Source of the DNA: Pseudomonas brassicacearum subsp. brassicacearum
GTDB taxonomy: Bacteria > Pseudomonadota > Gammaproteobacteria > Pseudomonadales > Pseudomonadaceae
DNA length: 64,000 bases
Assembly (NCBI RefSeq): GCF_008801605.1
Contig: NZ_VZPJ01000004.1
Span: forward strand, 413,832-477,831
Direction of reading: 5' to 3'
Of this stretch, positions 54,325-63,088 are shown in pieces. The position numbers and the translations under genes were made by a program. Each line of letters opens with the position of its first letter. Within the stretch, counting starts at the first letter, position 1. Below the pieces are notes generated by a model. The model saw only the letters and a program-made list of their open reading frames with translations. It had not been told where the DNA came from and made no database searches.

Positions 54325-56124
54325 ATGATGCGTTGGCTGCGCAGTTCCCTGCCCGCTCGCGCCGGGCTGGCGGTGATCCTGATCGCCATCCTGGCCCTGG
54401 CCAGTTCCTTGAGTGCCGGGTTGATCGCCTGGTTCAGCCAGGGCGACGCTGCCGCCATCAACACCGCCGGCTCCGTGCGCATGGAGACCTACCACCTGAG
54501 CTGGAAACTGGCGGCGGGGGCCAACGACGACGTCCCGGCGATCATCGCCAGCCTGCAACAACGCCTCGACAGTCCTGCCCTGCGCGCCGTGCTGGAAGAT
54601 GGGCCGGAAACCTCCCTGCACAAGAGCTATCGCGACCTTGTGCAACGCTGGAACCAGACTTTGCGCCCGGCCATCGAGCGTGGCGACTCGGCGTTTTTCC
54701 AGGCCAATGCCAATGCCTTCGTCAACCAGTTGGACCGGTTCGTTACCCTGCTGCAGCGCCAGAGCGAGCACAAGCAAGGCTGGCAGCAGGTGATCCAGGG
54801 CGCGGCGCTGTTCAGCACCATGATCATCCTGCTGATCGGCCTGTATGAATTGCAGTACGGCGTGGTCACGCCCTTGCAGGAGTTGGTGGACGCCACCCAG
54901 CGCTTTCGCCGTGGCGAATTCCAGGTGCGAGTCAATCACCAGTCCGAAGATGAACTGGGCCAGTTGGCGACCAGTTTCAACACCATGGCCGAGACCATCG
55001 AGCAATCGCACCGCACCCTGGAAAACCAGGTCCGGCAAAAGACCCTGAACCTGCAACAGGCCAACGCCGCCCTGGAGCTGCTGTACCAGAGCAGTCGCAG
55101 CCTGGCGACGCGACAGGCCAATGCCGAAGGGCTGGATGAATTGATCCGGCGCTTCCAACAGCGCCTGCCGGGCCTGCGCCTGACGCTGTGCCTGCAAGGG
55201 CAATTGCAATCACCGGCCAGGCACCTGCTGGCGTTGCATGGCGCCGACAGCCGCCAGGTCTGCGCCAGCAGCGATTGCGCCAGTTGCCATAAACGCAACG
55301 CGGCACGCCCGCAAGCCTTCAGCATCAGCAACCAGGGCAACGAACTGGGTGAGCTCAAGGCTCATTTTGTCGACGGCCACGCCGCGCAGCCCTGGGAAAC
55401 CGCATTGATCCAGGCCCTCGCCAACCTGATTGGTACGTCGCTGTCGCTCAAGCGCCAGCGCGAACAGGACCATCGCCTGCTGCTGCTCGATGAGCGCACG
55501 ATCATTGCCCGCGAGCTCCACGATTCACTGGCCCAGGCCTTGTCGTACATGAAGCTGCAAGTCAGCCGCATGCAGACCCTGATGCGTCGGGGCGAACCGG
55601 TGCAGACCCTGGAGACCGTCACTGGTGAACTGCGTGAAGGGCTCAACAATGCTTATCGCCAGTTGCGCGAGTTGCTGACCACCTTCCGCTTGCAGATCCA
55701 CGACGATGGCCTGGTCGAAGAGCTCAAGGACACCGCCGAGGAATTCTCCAACCGAGGGGACTTCAAGGTGCATCTGTTCGTCGACACCCTGGCCTTCGAG
55801 CTGTCGGCCAGCGAGCAGATCCACATCCTGCAGATCACCCGTGAGGCGCTGTCCAACTGCCTGCGCCATGCCCATGCCGAAAACGCCTGGCTCGAACTGC
55901 GCCAGGAAGGCGAGACCGTGCGGCTGTCGATCGAAGACGATGGCCGCGGCTTCAGCGGCGAGGTCGACCAGCGCGAACACCATGGCCTGAACATCATGAA
56001 CGAACGGGCCCGCAGCCTGCGCGGCCAACTGCAGATTCTCTCCCGAACACCCCAGGGCACCCGCATCCAGGTGCATTTCCAACCGGAATTCCTGGGCCAA
56101 CACACCGAAGGCCTCGCAACATGA
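54325..56124 (+). CDS. narX: Nitrate sensor histidine kinase NarX
   Basis: A 599-aa membrane sensor kinase. Two helices at about 15-37 and 160-180 enclose a periplasmic domain whose P-box NTAGSVRMETYHLSWKL binds nitrate. HAMP (TPLQELVDATQRFRRGEF) is followed by a central Cys-rich stretch (CASSDCASCHKR), and a HisKA_3 dimer domain with phospho-His in ARELHDSLAQALSY, then the ATPase domain (SNCLRHAHAENAWLEL, DDGRGF). The ATG at 54325 is chosen; its ribosome site is weak. The stop overlaps narL (ATGA). It is divergent from the nar operon it controls. Confidence 0.94.
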   Translation: MMRWLRSSLPARAGLAVILIAILALASSLSAGLIAWFSQGDAAAINTAGSVRMETYHLSWKLAAGANDDVPAIIASLQQRLDSPALRAVLEDGPETSLHKSYRDLVQRWNQTLRPAIERGDSAFFQANANAFVNQLDRFVTLLQRQSEHKQGWQQVIQGAALFSTMIILLIGLYELQYGVVTPLQELVDATQRFRRGEFQVRVNHQSEDELGQLATSFNTMAETIEQSHRTLENQVRQKTLNLQQANAALELLYQSSRSLATRQANAEGLDELIRRFQQRLPGLRLTLCLQGQLQSPARHLLALHGADSRQVCASSDCASCHKRNAARPQAFSISNQGNELGELKAHFVDGHAAQPWETALIQALANLIGTSLSLKRQREQDHRLLLLDERTIIARELHDSLAQALSYMKLQVSRMQTLMRRGEPVQTLETVTGELREGLNNAYRQLRELLTTFRLQIHDDGLVEELKDTAEEFSNRGDFKVHLFVDTLAFELSASEQIHILQITREALSNCLRHAHAENAWLELRQEGETVRLSIEDDGRGFSGEVDQREHHGLNIMNERARSLRGQLQILSRTPQGTRIQVHFQPEFLGQHTEGLAT

Positions 56125-56768
56125 ACGCCCCCCTGCGCCACACCCTGCTACTGGTCGACGATCATCCGATGATGCGTCGCGGCATTCGTCAGATGCTTGA
56201 GCTCGAAGACGATTTGCAGATCGTTGGCGAAGCCAGCCACGGCGAAGAAGCCCTGACCCTGATCGAACCGCTCAAGCCCGACCTGGTGCTGCTGGACAAC
56301 AACATGCCGCAGATGAACGGCATCGAGACCCTGCGTCGGCTGCGCGCCATGCACTACACCGGCAAGGTGCTGCTGTTCACCGTGTCCGATGCCGAGGACG
56401 ACATCCGCGATGCCTTGCGCCTGGACGCCAACGGTTACCTGCTCAAGGACATGGAGCCGGAGCTTCTGATCCAGTACATCCGCGATGCCCTCAACGGCGC
56501 CCTGGTGATCAGCCCCGGCCTGACCCGCGTCATGGCCCAGGCGCTGCGCTCGCCACCGCGCCAGGCCGATGTGGAACTGACCGAGCGCGAACGCCAGGTC
56601 CTCAAGACCATCGCCGGCGGCTACAGCAACAAGGTCATCGGGCACAAGCTGGGCATCACCGAAGGCACGGTCAAGGTGCATGTGAAGAACCTGCTGCACA
56701 AGCTCGGCTTGCGCTCACGGGTCGAAGCCGCGGTGTGGGCGATGGAGCATTTGCGCGGGGCGGGCTAG
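56121..56768 (+). CDS. narL: Nitrate/nitrite response regulator NarL
   Basis: A 215-aa LuxR/FixJ-type response regulator. The receiver has the acidic pair Asp13-Asp14 and the phospho-acceptor Asp59 in DLVLLDNNMPQMNG. The C-terminal LuxR helix-turn-helix is ELTERERQVLKTIAGGYSNK then VIGHKLGITEGTVKVHVKNLLHKLGL. It is translationally coupled to narX. The TACCTCC-AA-GGAGGTA palindrome upstream of narK1, and the similar site before moaB, are its likely targets. Confidence 0.95.
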   Translation: MNAPLRHTLLLVDDHPMMRRGIRQMLELEDDLQIVGEASHGEEALTLIEPLKPDLVLLDNNMPQMNGIETLRRLRAMHYTGKVLLFTVSDAEDDIRDALRLDANGYLLKDMEPELLIQYIRDALNGALVISPGLTRVMAQALRSPPRQADVELTERERQVLKTIAGGYSNKVIGHKLGITEGTVKVHVKNLLHKLGLRSRVEAAVWAMEHLRGAG

Positions 56769-56787
56769 CCCAGCAAAACACACCGAT

Positions 56788-56880
56788 TGTGGGAGCAAAG
56801 CTTGCTCGCGATAGCGGTGGTTCAGCTTGCGCAAATGTTGAATGTACTGCTGCCATCGCGAGCAAGCTTTGCTCCCACAG
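56788..56880. repeat. REP doublet
   Basis: Inverted halves TGTGGGAGCAAAGCTTGCTC and GAGCAAGCTTTGCTCCCACA between narL and dnr, which are in the same direction. Confidence 0.9.
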
Positions 56881-57022
56881 GGGATTGGCAGCAGATCTGG
56901 ATTTCGTTCCCCACAGGACTTGTGTCTTGATCGCGCAGCCCATCCCTCTTCCGAGGTAGGCCAGCCGAGGCATAGGCCAATGACGACTTGGGCTCTACCA
57001 TGACGACACGCGGAGGTACGCC

Positions 57023-57700
57023 ATGCTGACCCACCCTTCCATCGTTTTACTGTTGCGTCGTCATCACCTGTTCAGCCAACTGCCGGAGCGGGTCTTTGAG
57101 GATGTCTGCAGCCTGGCCGTCCTCAAACGCCTGGAATGCAACAGCACGCTCATGCACCAGGGCGATCCGGCCAAGCGGTTTTTCTTGTTGGTCAGTGGCC
57201 AGATCAAGCTGTTCCGGGTGACCGGTGAGGGCCAGGAGAACCTGGTGGAGATCATCCAGCCCGGACAGACCTTCGCCGAGGCCCTGCTGTTCAGCGAGGC
57301 TCGTTGCTATCCGGTCAGTGCGTCGGCAATCAAGGACAGCGTGCTGGTGAGTATCGAGGGTACCCATTACCGCAAGGCCCTGGAGGACCAGCCCAAGGTC
57401 TGCCTGGCGATCCTGGCGAGCATGAGCATCCATCTGCACCAGCGCCTCAAGGACATCGATAACTTGACCTTGGCCAGTGCCAGTCGGCGGGTGATCAATT
57501 TCCTGCTGCAGGAACGCGATCCGCGGGATGGTCAATTGGTGTTGCAGGTGTCCAAGCGTCTGGTGGCTTCCAAGCTGGGGATTCAGCCGGAGACGTTTTC
57601 GCGGATTCTTCATCGGTTGGTGGATGGGGGGTTGATTGCCATGGAGCGGCGTCAGATTCGTATCTTGTCCGAGGATGGGCTTGAGGGTTATCAGCAGTAG
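57023..57700 (+). CDS. dnr: Crp/Fnr-family regulator Dnr
   Basis: A 225-aa CRP/FNR-type regulator without the N-terminal Cys cluster of ANR, matching DNR, the haem-based nitric oxide sensor that activates nar and denitrification genes. The cyclic-nucleotide-like fold covers about 10-130 (LMHQGDPAKRFFLLVSGQIK), a long dimer helix follows, and the HTH is SKRLVASKLGIQPETFSRIL. The recognition helix ETFSR is the FNR type, so it reads TTGAT-N4-ATCAA boxes. GGAGG precedes the ATG by 6 bases. It probably acts on the four boxes found in this window together with ANR. Confidence 0.9.
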   Translation: MLTHPSIVLLLRRHHLFSQLPERVFEDVCSLAVLKRLECNSTLMHQGDPAKRFFLLVSGQIKLFRVTGEGQENLVEIIQPGQTFAEALLFSEARCYPVSASAIKDSVLVSIEGTHYRKALEDQPKVCLAILASMSIHLHQRLKDIDNLTLASASRRVINFLLQERDPRDGQLVLQVSKRLVASKLGIQPETFSRILHRLVDGGLIAMERRQIRILSEDGLEGYQQ

Positions 57701-57705
57701 GTTTG

Positions 57706-57854
57706 TGTGAATATCCGTTATTTAGGTAACGGCGACTTATAGTTCAGCCCTTACGGCGGCTCACTTTTGAAGAGCCCGGAAGCCGGCCCAGTCAAAAGTA
57801 AGCAAAACGCTCTCGCCCCACCACTTGGTGCCTCGCTTAGGCTCGGCATGCCCG
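57706..57854 (+). repeat. Dispersed repeat, copy 2
   Basis: Same sequence type as at 37216: begins GTGAATATCCGTTATTTAGG and ends near GGCTCGGCATGCCCG. It starts six bases after the dnr stop and forms one outer arm of the nested inverted structure to 58430. Confidence 0.85.
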
Positions 57855-57861
57855 CCTAGTA

Positions 57862-58155
57862 GCCGACCTGGTTCTTGATGGGGACCGCATTCCTCCTGTG
57901 GGAGCGGGCTTGCTCGCGAAGAGGCCGGCACATCCAACATCATCACAAACTGACCCACCGCTTTCGCGAGCAAGCTCGCTCCCCACATGGGTTTTCGGGT
58001 ATTCAAAGCATCCGCATACGACACAAGAACCTGTGGGAGCGAGCTTGCTCGCGATGACGTCGGCACAGCCAACCTCACCGCGAGCTAACCCACCGCTTTC
58101 GCGAGCAAGCCCGCTCCCACAGGAAAAACGCGGTCCCATCAAGAACCAGGTCGGC
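57862..58155. repeat. Inner inverted arms enclosing two REP doublets
   Basis: GCCGACCTGGTTCTTGATGG plus GGACCGC at 57862-57888 recurs inverted at 58130-58155, with one base less. Between them lie REP doublets at 57896-57987 and 58032-58123, both with GTGGGAGCG...TCGCTCC(C)CAC halves. No gene is seen in the whole 57701-58434 gap. Confidence 0.85.
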
Positions 58156-58260
58156 TGTTAGGCCGCCTCGCGATGGACGTTGATCTCGGACGCCCCGTTA
58201 ACCACGATGGCCGAACGCAGGTATTGCGCAGTGGGCCATGGATGGCCCTTCGCGGCGGCC

Positions 58261-58430
58261 CACGGAGCAATGCCTTCGTTCAGGCATGCCGAGCCTAAGC
58301 GAGGCACCAAGTGGTGGGGCAAAGCGCTTTTGGTTACTTTTGGCTGGTCCGGCTCCCGGCTCTTCCAAAAGTGACCCGCCGCAAGGGCGGAACCATAAGC
58401 CGCCGTTACCGAAGAAATGGATATTCACCC
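58261..58430 (-). repeat. Dispersed repeat, copy 3 (inverted)
   Basis: Reading the minus strand from 58430: GGGTGAATATCC, GGTTCCGCCCTTGCGGCGGG, CCCCACCACTTGGTGCCTCG, GAACGAAGGCATTGCTCCGT. It is the opposite-strand partner of the copy at 57706 and is closer to the 37216 copy at its far end (both keep CGAAGGCATTGCTCCGTGGG). Confidence 0.85.
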
Positions 58431-58434
58431 ACCC

Positions 58435-58800
58435 CTAACCCGCATCAATCAACCCCACTACCCGCGAAAACACCAACTCCATCTCAGGCTCACCGCAATC
58501 CACCCCGAACCGCTTGCGCAACCCCAGCTGGTTCAGAATCACATGCACATCCGCCACCAAATCATGCTGCCGCAGACACGCCTGAACACACTGCAACGGA
58601 CAACCATCCAACGCAATGATCCGCCGCCCCGACCGCGCCTTGTCAACCAGCGGCGCCACATGCCCACCCACCCCGACAATACAAGACATCTCCGCCAGAC
58701 CCGCACGGTCCAGCCGCAGGGCGACGGTGTTGGCCAGTTGCGCCACATTGGAACAACCGGAACACGAATACACCAGGGGAAGCGCGTTCGAAGCTTTCAT
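58435..58800 (-). CDS. Small Cys-rich protein (putative zinc-binding, DUF1847-like) in ubi operon
   Basis: A 121-aa protein with a CSGCSNVAQ motif near the N-terminus (CXXC) and GCPLQCVQACL near residue 70 (CX3CX3C), plus one Cys near 105 (GVDCGEPEM). This matches the putative zinc-binding family DUF1847-like proteins; the pattern could also hold an iron-sulfur cluster. The start overlaps the ubiT stop (TGATG), so it is translated with ubiUVT. Its role is unknown; the operon link suggests a part in oxygen-independent quinone synthesis or a related anaerobic task. Confidence 0.8.
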   Translation of the reverse strand: MKASNALPLVYSCSGCSNVAQLANTVALRLDRAGLAEMSCIVGVGGHVAPLVDKARSGRRIIALDGCPLQCVQACLRQHDLVADVHVILNQLGLRKRFGVDCGEPEMELVFSRVVGLIDAG

Positions 58801-59270
58801 CAGACCGTCGCCAACCCCTTGCCCGCCCTCTCCAGGTTGCGCCAGAGCCACGGCGGCAGGACGTCCGGATCAAGACTGTCGATCAGATTCTTCAGTGCCA
58901 GCCCCAACTCGGTATCCCCCTCGATCACCAACCGGCGACGGAAGAACAACGTGTCAGGATCTTCCTGCCGACTGGCCAGTAACAGAAACTCACGCCAGTT
59001 GCCGCTGATGGTGACCTGGGCCTCGGCCCGTTCGGCAATCCGCAATCCATCCCGTGCCAAAGTCAGGTACCAGCACAACTTCAAGTCCGGCACACGCAGG
59101 CACAACCATCGCCCACGCAGCACATCGAACCCGCCATCGCGCAGCGGCTCGGCCAGGCAGCGATTGAGCGCCTGCTGCAACGCCAGTCGCTGCACCACGA
59201 ACGGCACCTTGCCCACCAGCGGCAGCAAGCGGTCGGCGCCTTTGAGCACCCACTTCTTCGGACTCAACAC
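58800..59270 (-). CDS. ubiT: Ubiquinone anaerobic biosynthesis accessory factor UbiT (SCP2 domain)
   Basis: A 156-aa SCP2/sterol-carrier-like protein. The domain spans nearly the full length (LPLVGKVPFVVQRLALQQAL, then DLKLCWYLTLARDGLRIAER and DTLFFRRRLVIEGDTELGLA). UbiT binds isoprenoid ubiquinone intermediates and works with UbiU and UbiV without oxygen. The start is taken as GTG at 59270, seven bases after AGGAGG and overlapping the ubiV stop; a TTG one codon later is possible. Confidence 0.88.
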   Translation of the reverse strand: MLSPKKWVLKGADRLLPLVGKVPFVVQRLALQQALNRCLAEPLRDGGFDVLRGRWLCLRVPDLKLCWYLTLARDGLRIAERAEAQVTISGNWREFLLLASRQEDPDTLFFRRRLVIEGDTELGLALKNLIDSLDPDVLPPWLWRNLERAGKGLATV

Positions 59271-60154
59271 AGGCCCGCCTCCTCTACCTTCAACATGCCA
59301 GCATGACCGTGCCAGTAACCATTGCAACCGTCCACGAACAGCGGTGGTGCCTCGCCCTGGCGCACCTTGTCGAAGGCCGTGACCACCTCGGCCATGCCCT
59401 GGGCGCGAGGGCTCAGGCGCAGCACATCGGCGCCGCAGGCCATCAGCGCGTTGTAATCGGCCAGCAGGTTCGTCACCTCGCCGGACATCGTCTGGATGCC
59501 GTTGAGGGTGAACAGCTGTTGGCCTTCCTGACTGCTCAGCGCAAGGCCGTCGGGGTAGTTGATGCAGCAGAACTGACAGTCGTCCTTGGGGCGGTTTTCG
59601 GCTCGGGCGGTAAAGCAGCGCGCCGAGTACGCCAAGGGCAGATGACCGTAGGCAAAAATCTCCACCTCGGGCACCTCGCGGTCCATGTCCCGCACCTGCT
59701 CCAGCACATCGCCGATCAGCGCCGCCGAGCACTCCACCGGCGGCACCCAACGGATCATACCGCTGTCGAGCAATTGCCCCAGGGCGTGGCCGTTGTACAA
59801 GTTCAGTGCCGGGCCACCGACGAAAGGCAGCTTGCGTTCGGCCATGAACTGCACCGCGCCCATGTCATTGGCTTCCACCAACAACTGGCCGTTGTCACAC
59901 AGGCGTCGCAGCGAGGACAGCTCCGAGGCCGCCTCGATCAGCGTCAGGCTCGACAACACAATCTGTGCCTGGCTGCACGCTTGCAGCTCGCGCGCCAACC
60001 CCAGCCACTGATCCAGGGAAAACGCCCGGCGTTTCGAACACACGGTTTCCCCCAGGTAAATCACGTCCAGCGGCAATGCCGACATCTCGGCATAGAAATT
60101 CCCCAGTTGCGCTTTGTCCCAATAAAACAGGACCGGTCCCAGGCTGAGTTTCAT
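59264..60154 (-). CDS. ubiV: Ubiquinone anaerobic biosynthesis protein UbiV
   Basis: A 296-aa U32-peptidase-family protein, partner of UbiU in oxygen-independent hydroxylation of the ubiquinone ring. The four cysteines that bind the [4Fe-4S] cluster in E. coli UbiV are at the same positions here: Cys39 (GETVCSKRR), Cys180 (SARCFTARAE), Cys193 and Cys197 (DDCQFCCIN). GGAGG lies 5 bases before the ATG at 60154, and the gene starts 11 bases after the ubiU stop. Confidence 0.93.
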   Translation of the reverse strand: MKLSLGPVLFYWDKAQLGNFYAEMSALPLDVIYLGETVCSKRRAFSLDQWLGLARELQACSQAQIVLSSLTLIEAASELSSLRRLCDNGQLLVEANDMGAVQFMAERKLPFVGGPALNLYNGHALGQLLDSGMIRWVPPVECSAALIGDVLEQVRDMDREVPEVEIFAYGHLPLAYSARCFTARAENRPKDDCQFCCINYPDGLALSSQEGQQLFTLNGIQTMSGEVTNLLADYNALMACGADVLRLSPRAQGMAEVVTAFDKVRQGEAPPLFVDGCNGYWHGHAGMLKVEEAGLC

Positions 60155-60165
60155 CTGGCCTCCCC

Positions 60166-61161
60166 TCATTGCCATGATCGATGGTAGGCACCCAGGGTGG
60201 TCTGGCTGCCTTCGGACAAGCCAGCCAGCACCTGGCGCCATTCTTCCTGCACCCGGAACCGTTGCGGCGCGGCCTGATGGGCGTCCAGTGCGGCGCGCCA
60301 GACCCGGGTCACTTGTTCAACGTAGGCCGGGCTGCGTTGGCGACCCTCGATCTTCACCGCTTCGACGCCGATGGCTGCCAACTCCGGCAGCAGGTCAAGG
60401 GTGTCGAGGCTGGTGGGTTCTTCCAGCGCATGGAAGCGCTTGCCGCCCACCAGGAAGCGGCCTTTGCACAAGGTCGGATAACCGGCCGGCTCTTCGGGCG
60501 TGTAGCGGTCGATCAGCACCTCGCTCAGGCGTGCGCTGAGGCCTTGGGCGTCCTCGCTCCAGCGCACCGCCTTGGCGGGCGAGCAGACGCCACACAGGTT
60601 CGGCGATTCGCCGGTGATGTAGGAAGACAAGTGGCAACGACCTTCAGCCATGATGCACAGGCTGCCGAAACCGAAGACTTCGATCGGCACCGGACTGCCC
60701 GCCGCCACCTGGCGCACCTGGGCCAGGGACAGTACCCGTGGCAGCACGGCGCGGCGGATGTCATAGCGCTCTGCATAAAAAGCCAGGGCCGCCGCGTGGG
60801 TGGCCGAGCCTTGTACCGACAGATGCAGCGCCAGTTGTGGATGGCGCTGGCGGGCGTAGCTGAGCACGCCGGGGTCGGCGGCGATCAGGGCATCCACGCC
60901 GAAATCGGCGGCGCGGTCCACCGCCCGTTGCCAGCGTTCCCAGCCCTTGGGTTGCGGGTAAGTATTGACCGCCACGTACAGCTTGCGTTGGTGCTGACGG
61001 ATGTGTGCGACAGCCGCATCGAACTGCTTGTCGTCCATGTTCAGCCCGGCGAAGTGCCGGGCATTGGTGTCATCGCGAAAGCCGACATAGACGGCATCGG
61101 CGCCTTGGCGCACCGCCGCTTTGAGGGCAGGCAGATTCCCTGCCGGGCAAACCAGTTGCAT
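60166..61161 (-). CDS. ubiU: Ubiquinone anaerobic biosynthesis protein UbiU
   Basis: A 331-aa U32-family protein forming a heterodimer with UbiV. Cluster cysteines match the known set: Cys169 (GFGSLCIMA), Cys176 (EGRCHLSS), Cys193 (LCGVCSPAK) and Cys232 (PTLCKGRF). The complex hydroxylates ring carbons using a donor other than O2, so ubiquinone can be made during nitrate respiration. It is the first of four overlapping genes. An ANR/DNR box lies 62-75 bases before its start codon. Confidence 0.94.
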   Translation of the reverse strand: MQLVCPAGNLPALKAAVRQGADAVYVGFRDDTNARHFAGLNMDDKQFDAAVAHIRQHQRKLYVAVNTYPQPKGWERWQRAVDRAADFGVDALIAADPGVLSYARQRHPQLALHLSVQGSATHAAALAFYAERYDIRRAVLPRVLSLAQVRQVAAGSPVPIEVFGFGSLCIMAEGRCHLSSYITGESPNLCGVCSPAKAVRWSEDAQGLSARLSEVLIDRYTPEEPAGYPTLCKGRFLVGGKRFHALEEPTSLDTLDLLPELAAIGVEAVKIEGRQRSPAYVEQVTRVWRAALDAHQAAPQRFRVQEEWRQVLAGLSEGSQTTLGAYHRSWQ

Positions 61162-61195
61162 GGGGCATCCTCATGAGAAAAACTCAAGCGCCGCC

Positions 61196-61246
61196 AGTCT
61201 AGCCAGCCCTCGGCCGGCGACCTTGACGGCAATCAATTGCCGTCAA
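61196..61246 (-). promoter_or_regulatory. ANR/DNR box of ubiU embedded in a hairpin
   Basis: On the minus strand TTGATTGCCGTCAA (61236-61223) is a near-consensus FNR-type site. TAGACT (61201-61196) lies 31 bases from its centre and can serve as -10. The box is part of a perfect 10-bp inverted repeat, TTGACGGCAA/TTGCCGTCAA with a 4-base centre, at 61223-61246, which includes the moeA stop codon. Confidence 0.7.
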
Positions 61247-62478
61247 TGCATCAGCTCGGCGAATGGCAGGTACAGCACCTTGTCGTGCTTGTGCAGTTGC
61301 GCCTCACACTCCACCACCGCCAGCCCATCGGCCCAGCAAGCGGCCGCCAGCATCGCCGAACTTTGCTGAGGGTGCAGTTCCACGCACAGGTGGCCGTTGG
61401 CATCCGGAACCAACCTGGCCCGCAGGTACTGCCGGCGCCGGTTGCGCTTGAGCCAGTCGAACCCGGCCGGCACCTGCAACGGCACGGGTAACACGTCGCC
61501 CATGCCCTGGGCCCGGAACAGGAACGGACGCACGACGATCAGCGCGGTAATCAAGGCCGCCGACGGGTTGCCCGGCAGCCCGATCCATGGCTTGCCTTCC
61601 ACATCCCCAAAAGCCAGGGGCTTGCCCGGCTGGATGGCCAGGCGCCAGAGGTCAATGCTGCCCAAGGCTTCGATGGCGTGCTTGAGGTGGTCCTCTTCAC
61701 CCACCGAGACACCGCCCGAGGTGATCAGTACATCGCATTCGGCAGCGGCCAGGCGCAACGCTTGTCGGCTGGCCAATAGCTGGTCGGGCATGACCCCGAA
61801 GTCATGCACCTCGACACCCCAACCGCGCAACAGCGCGGCGAGGCTATGGCGATTACTGTTGTAGATCTGCCCTGGCGCCAGTGGCTCGCCCGGCTCACGC
61901 AGCTCATCGCCGCTGCTGAGCAGACCCACTTGCAAGGGGCGATAGACGTCCACCTGGCCGACACCGGTACCGGCGAGCAAACCCAACTCCTGGGCGCGCA
62001 GACGCGTGCCGGCTTCAAGCAACCGGTCTCCTCGACGCAGTTCCTCGCCTTCCTTGCGAACATGGTCACCGCCGTTGACCGACGGCAACCAGACCCGCTC
62101 GCCATCGACGCGACAGCTTTCCTGCGGCACCACCGTGTCGGCCCCCGGTGGCAGCGGCGCGCCAGTAAAAATCCTCACGACCTGCCCCGCCTGCAACGGT
62201 TCGCCCGGCTCGTCACCCGCGGCGATCCGCCCGCCCAACAGCAGGTAGCCGCCGTCACCCGGCAGGTCAGCGGCCCGCAGGGCATAGCCGTCCATCGCGC
62301 TGTTGTCCCAGGCCGGCAGGTTCATCGGGCACACAATGTCAGTGGCCAGCACACGCGCCAGGGCCTGGTCCAGGCCAACCCGTTGCACGGGCGGTGGCGG
62401 CGGTGCCTGGTCGAGCAGATGACGGATCGCCTCATCCACCGGCATCAGCACGCCGCTGTCGCACACCTGGCCGCTCAC
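61243..62478 (-). CDS. moeA: Molybdopterin molybdenumtransferase MoeA
   Basis: MoeA, 411 aa, inserts molybdenum into adenylated molybdopterin. Domain order is normal: N-terminal LMPVDEAIRHLLDQ, NLPAWDNSAMDGYALRAADL (about 60-80), VRIFTGAPLPPGADTVVPQE and the MPT-binding TSGGVSVGEEDHLKHAIEAL plus GLPGNPSAAL. The GTG at 62478 is chosen because it overlaps the moaB stop (GTGA) and gives the usual N-terminus CDS...LMPVDEA. In this place next to moaB and nar it probably is the copy devoted to anaerobic respiration. Confidence 0.92.
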   Translation of the reverse strand: MSGQVCDSGVLMPVDEAIRHLLDQAPPPPPVQRVGLDQALARVLATDIVCPMNLPAWDNSAMDGYALRAADLPGDGGYLLLGGRIAAGDEPGEPLQAGQVVRIFTGAPLPPGADTVVPQESCRVDGERVWLPSVNGGDHVRKEGEELRRGDRLLEAGTRLRAQELGLLAGTGVGQVDVYRPLQVGLLSSGDELREPGEPLAPGQIYNSNRHSLAALLRGWGVEVHDFGVMPDQLLASRQALRLAAAECDVLITSGGVSVGEEDHLKHAIEALGSIDLWRLAIQPGKPLAFGDVEGKPWIGLPGNPSAALITALIVVRPFLFRAQGMGDVLPVPLQVPAGFDWLKRNRRRQYLRARLVPDANGHLCVELHPQQSSAMLAAACWADGLAVVECEAQLHKHDKVLYLPFAELMH

Positions 62479-63029
62479 GAGCGTGTCTCGCAAGCCGTCG
62501 GGGCGATGCCGTCCTGGGGCTTGAGGTGCGGAGTGAAATTGCACGGGCCGGTGCGGCTGTCCAATTGCCCGGCCAGGATCTGCTCCCAACCGGTCCGGCA
62601 AGCCCCCGGCGAACCCGGCAAGCAGCACACCAGCACCCCATTGCTCATGCCCGCCAAGGCGCGCGATTGCAGGGTGGACATGCCGATCTCCGCCAGCGAC
62701 ACCTGGCGGAACAGCTCGCCGAAACCGTCCACCTGCTTGTCCAGCAGTGGCGCCACCGCTTGGGGGGTGTTGTCGCGCGGGGTGAACCCGGTGCCGCCGG
62801 TCATCAACACCACCTGCACCTTGGGGTCGGCGATCCATTGGGAGACCTGGGCGCGGATCTGGTAGATATCGTCCTTCACCAGCCCACGGTCGATGAGCAC
62901 GTGTCCGGCTGTTTGCAGCAGGTCCGCCAGGGTTTGGCCCGAGGTGTCGGTTTCGAAGGTTCGGGTATCGCTGATGGTGAGGACCGCGATGTTCAGCGGT
63001 TGAAAGAGGCGTTGCGTCAGATGGGCCAT
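62475..63029 (-). CDS. moaB: Molybdenum cofactor biosynthesis protein B (MoaB)
   Basis: A 184-aa MoaB/MogA-type protein that binds or adenylates molybdopterin. The conserved MPT motif MTGGTGFTPRDNTPQAV is near residues 80-96, with ISDTRTFETDTSGQTL near 20-35 and PGSPGACRTGW near the end. The ATG at 63029 follows AGGA. A 7-2-7 NarL-like palindrome (63089-63104) is 60-75 bases upstream. It overlaps moeA downstream, so both genes form one unit supplying cofactor to NarG. Confidence 0.92.
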   Translation of the reverse strand: MAHLTQRLFQPLNIAVLTISDTRTFETDTSGQTLADLLQTAGHVLIDRGLVKDDIYQIRAQVSQWIADPKVQVVLMTGGTGFTPRDNTPQAVAPLLDKQVDGFGELFRQVSLAEIGMSTLQSRALAGMSNGVLVCCLPGSPGACRTGWEQILAGQLDSRTGPCNFTPHLKPQDGIAPTACETRS

Positions 63030-63088
63030 GATCAGCCGTCCTGTCAGAAAAGATGGCCCAGCCTGAACCGCAATCGTTGCCGGGCCTA

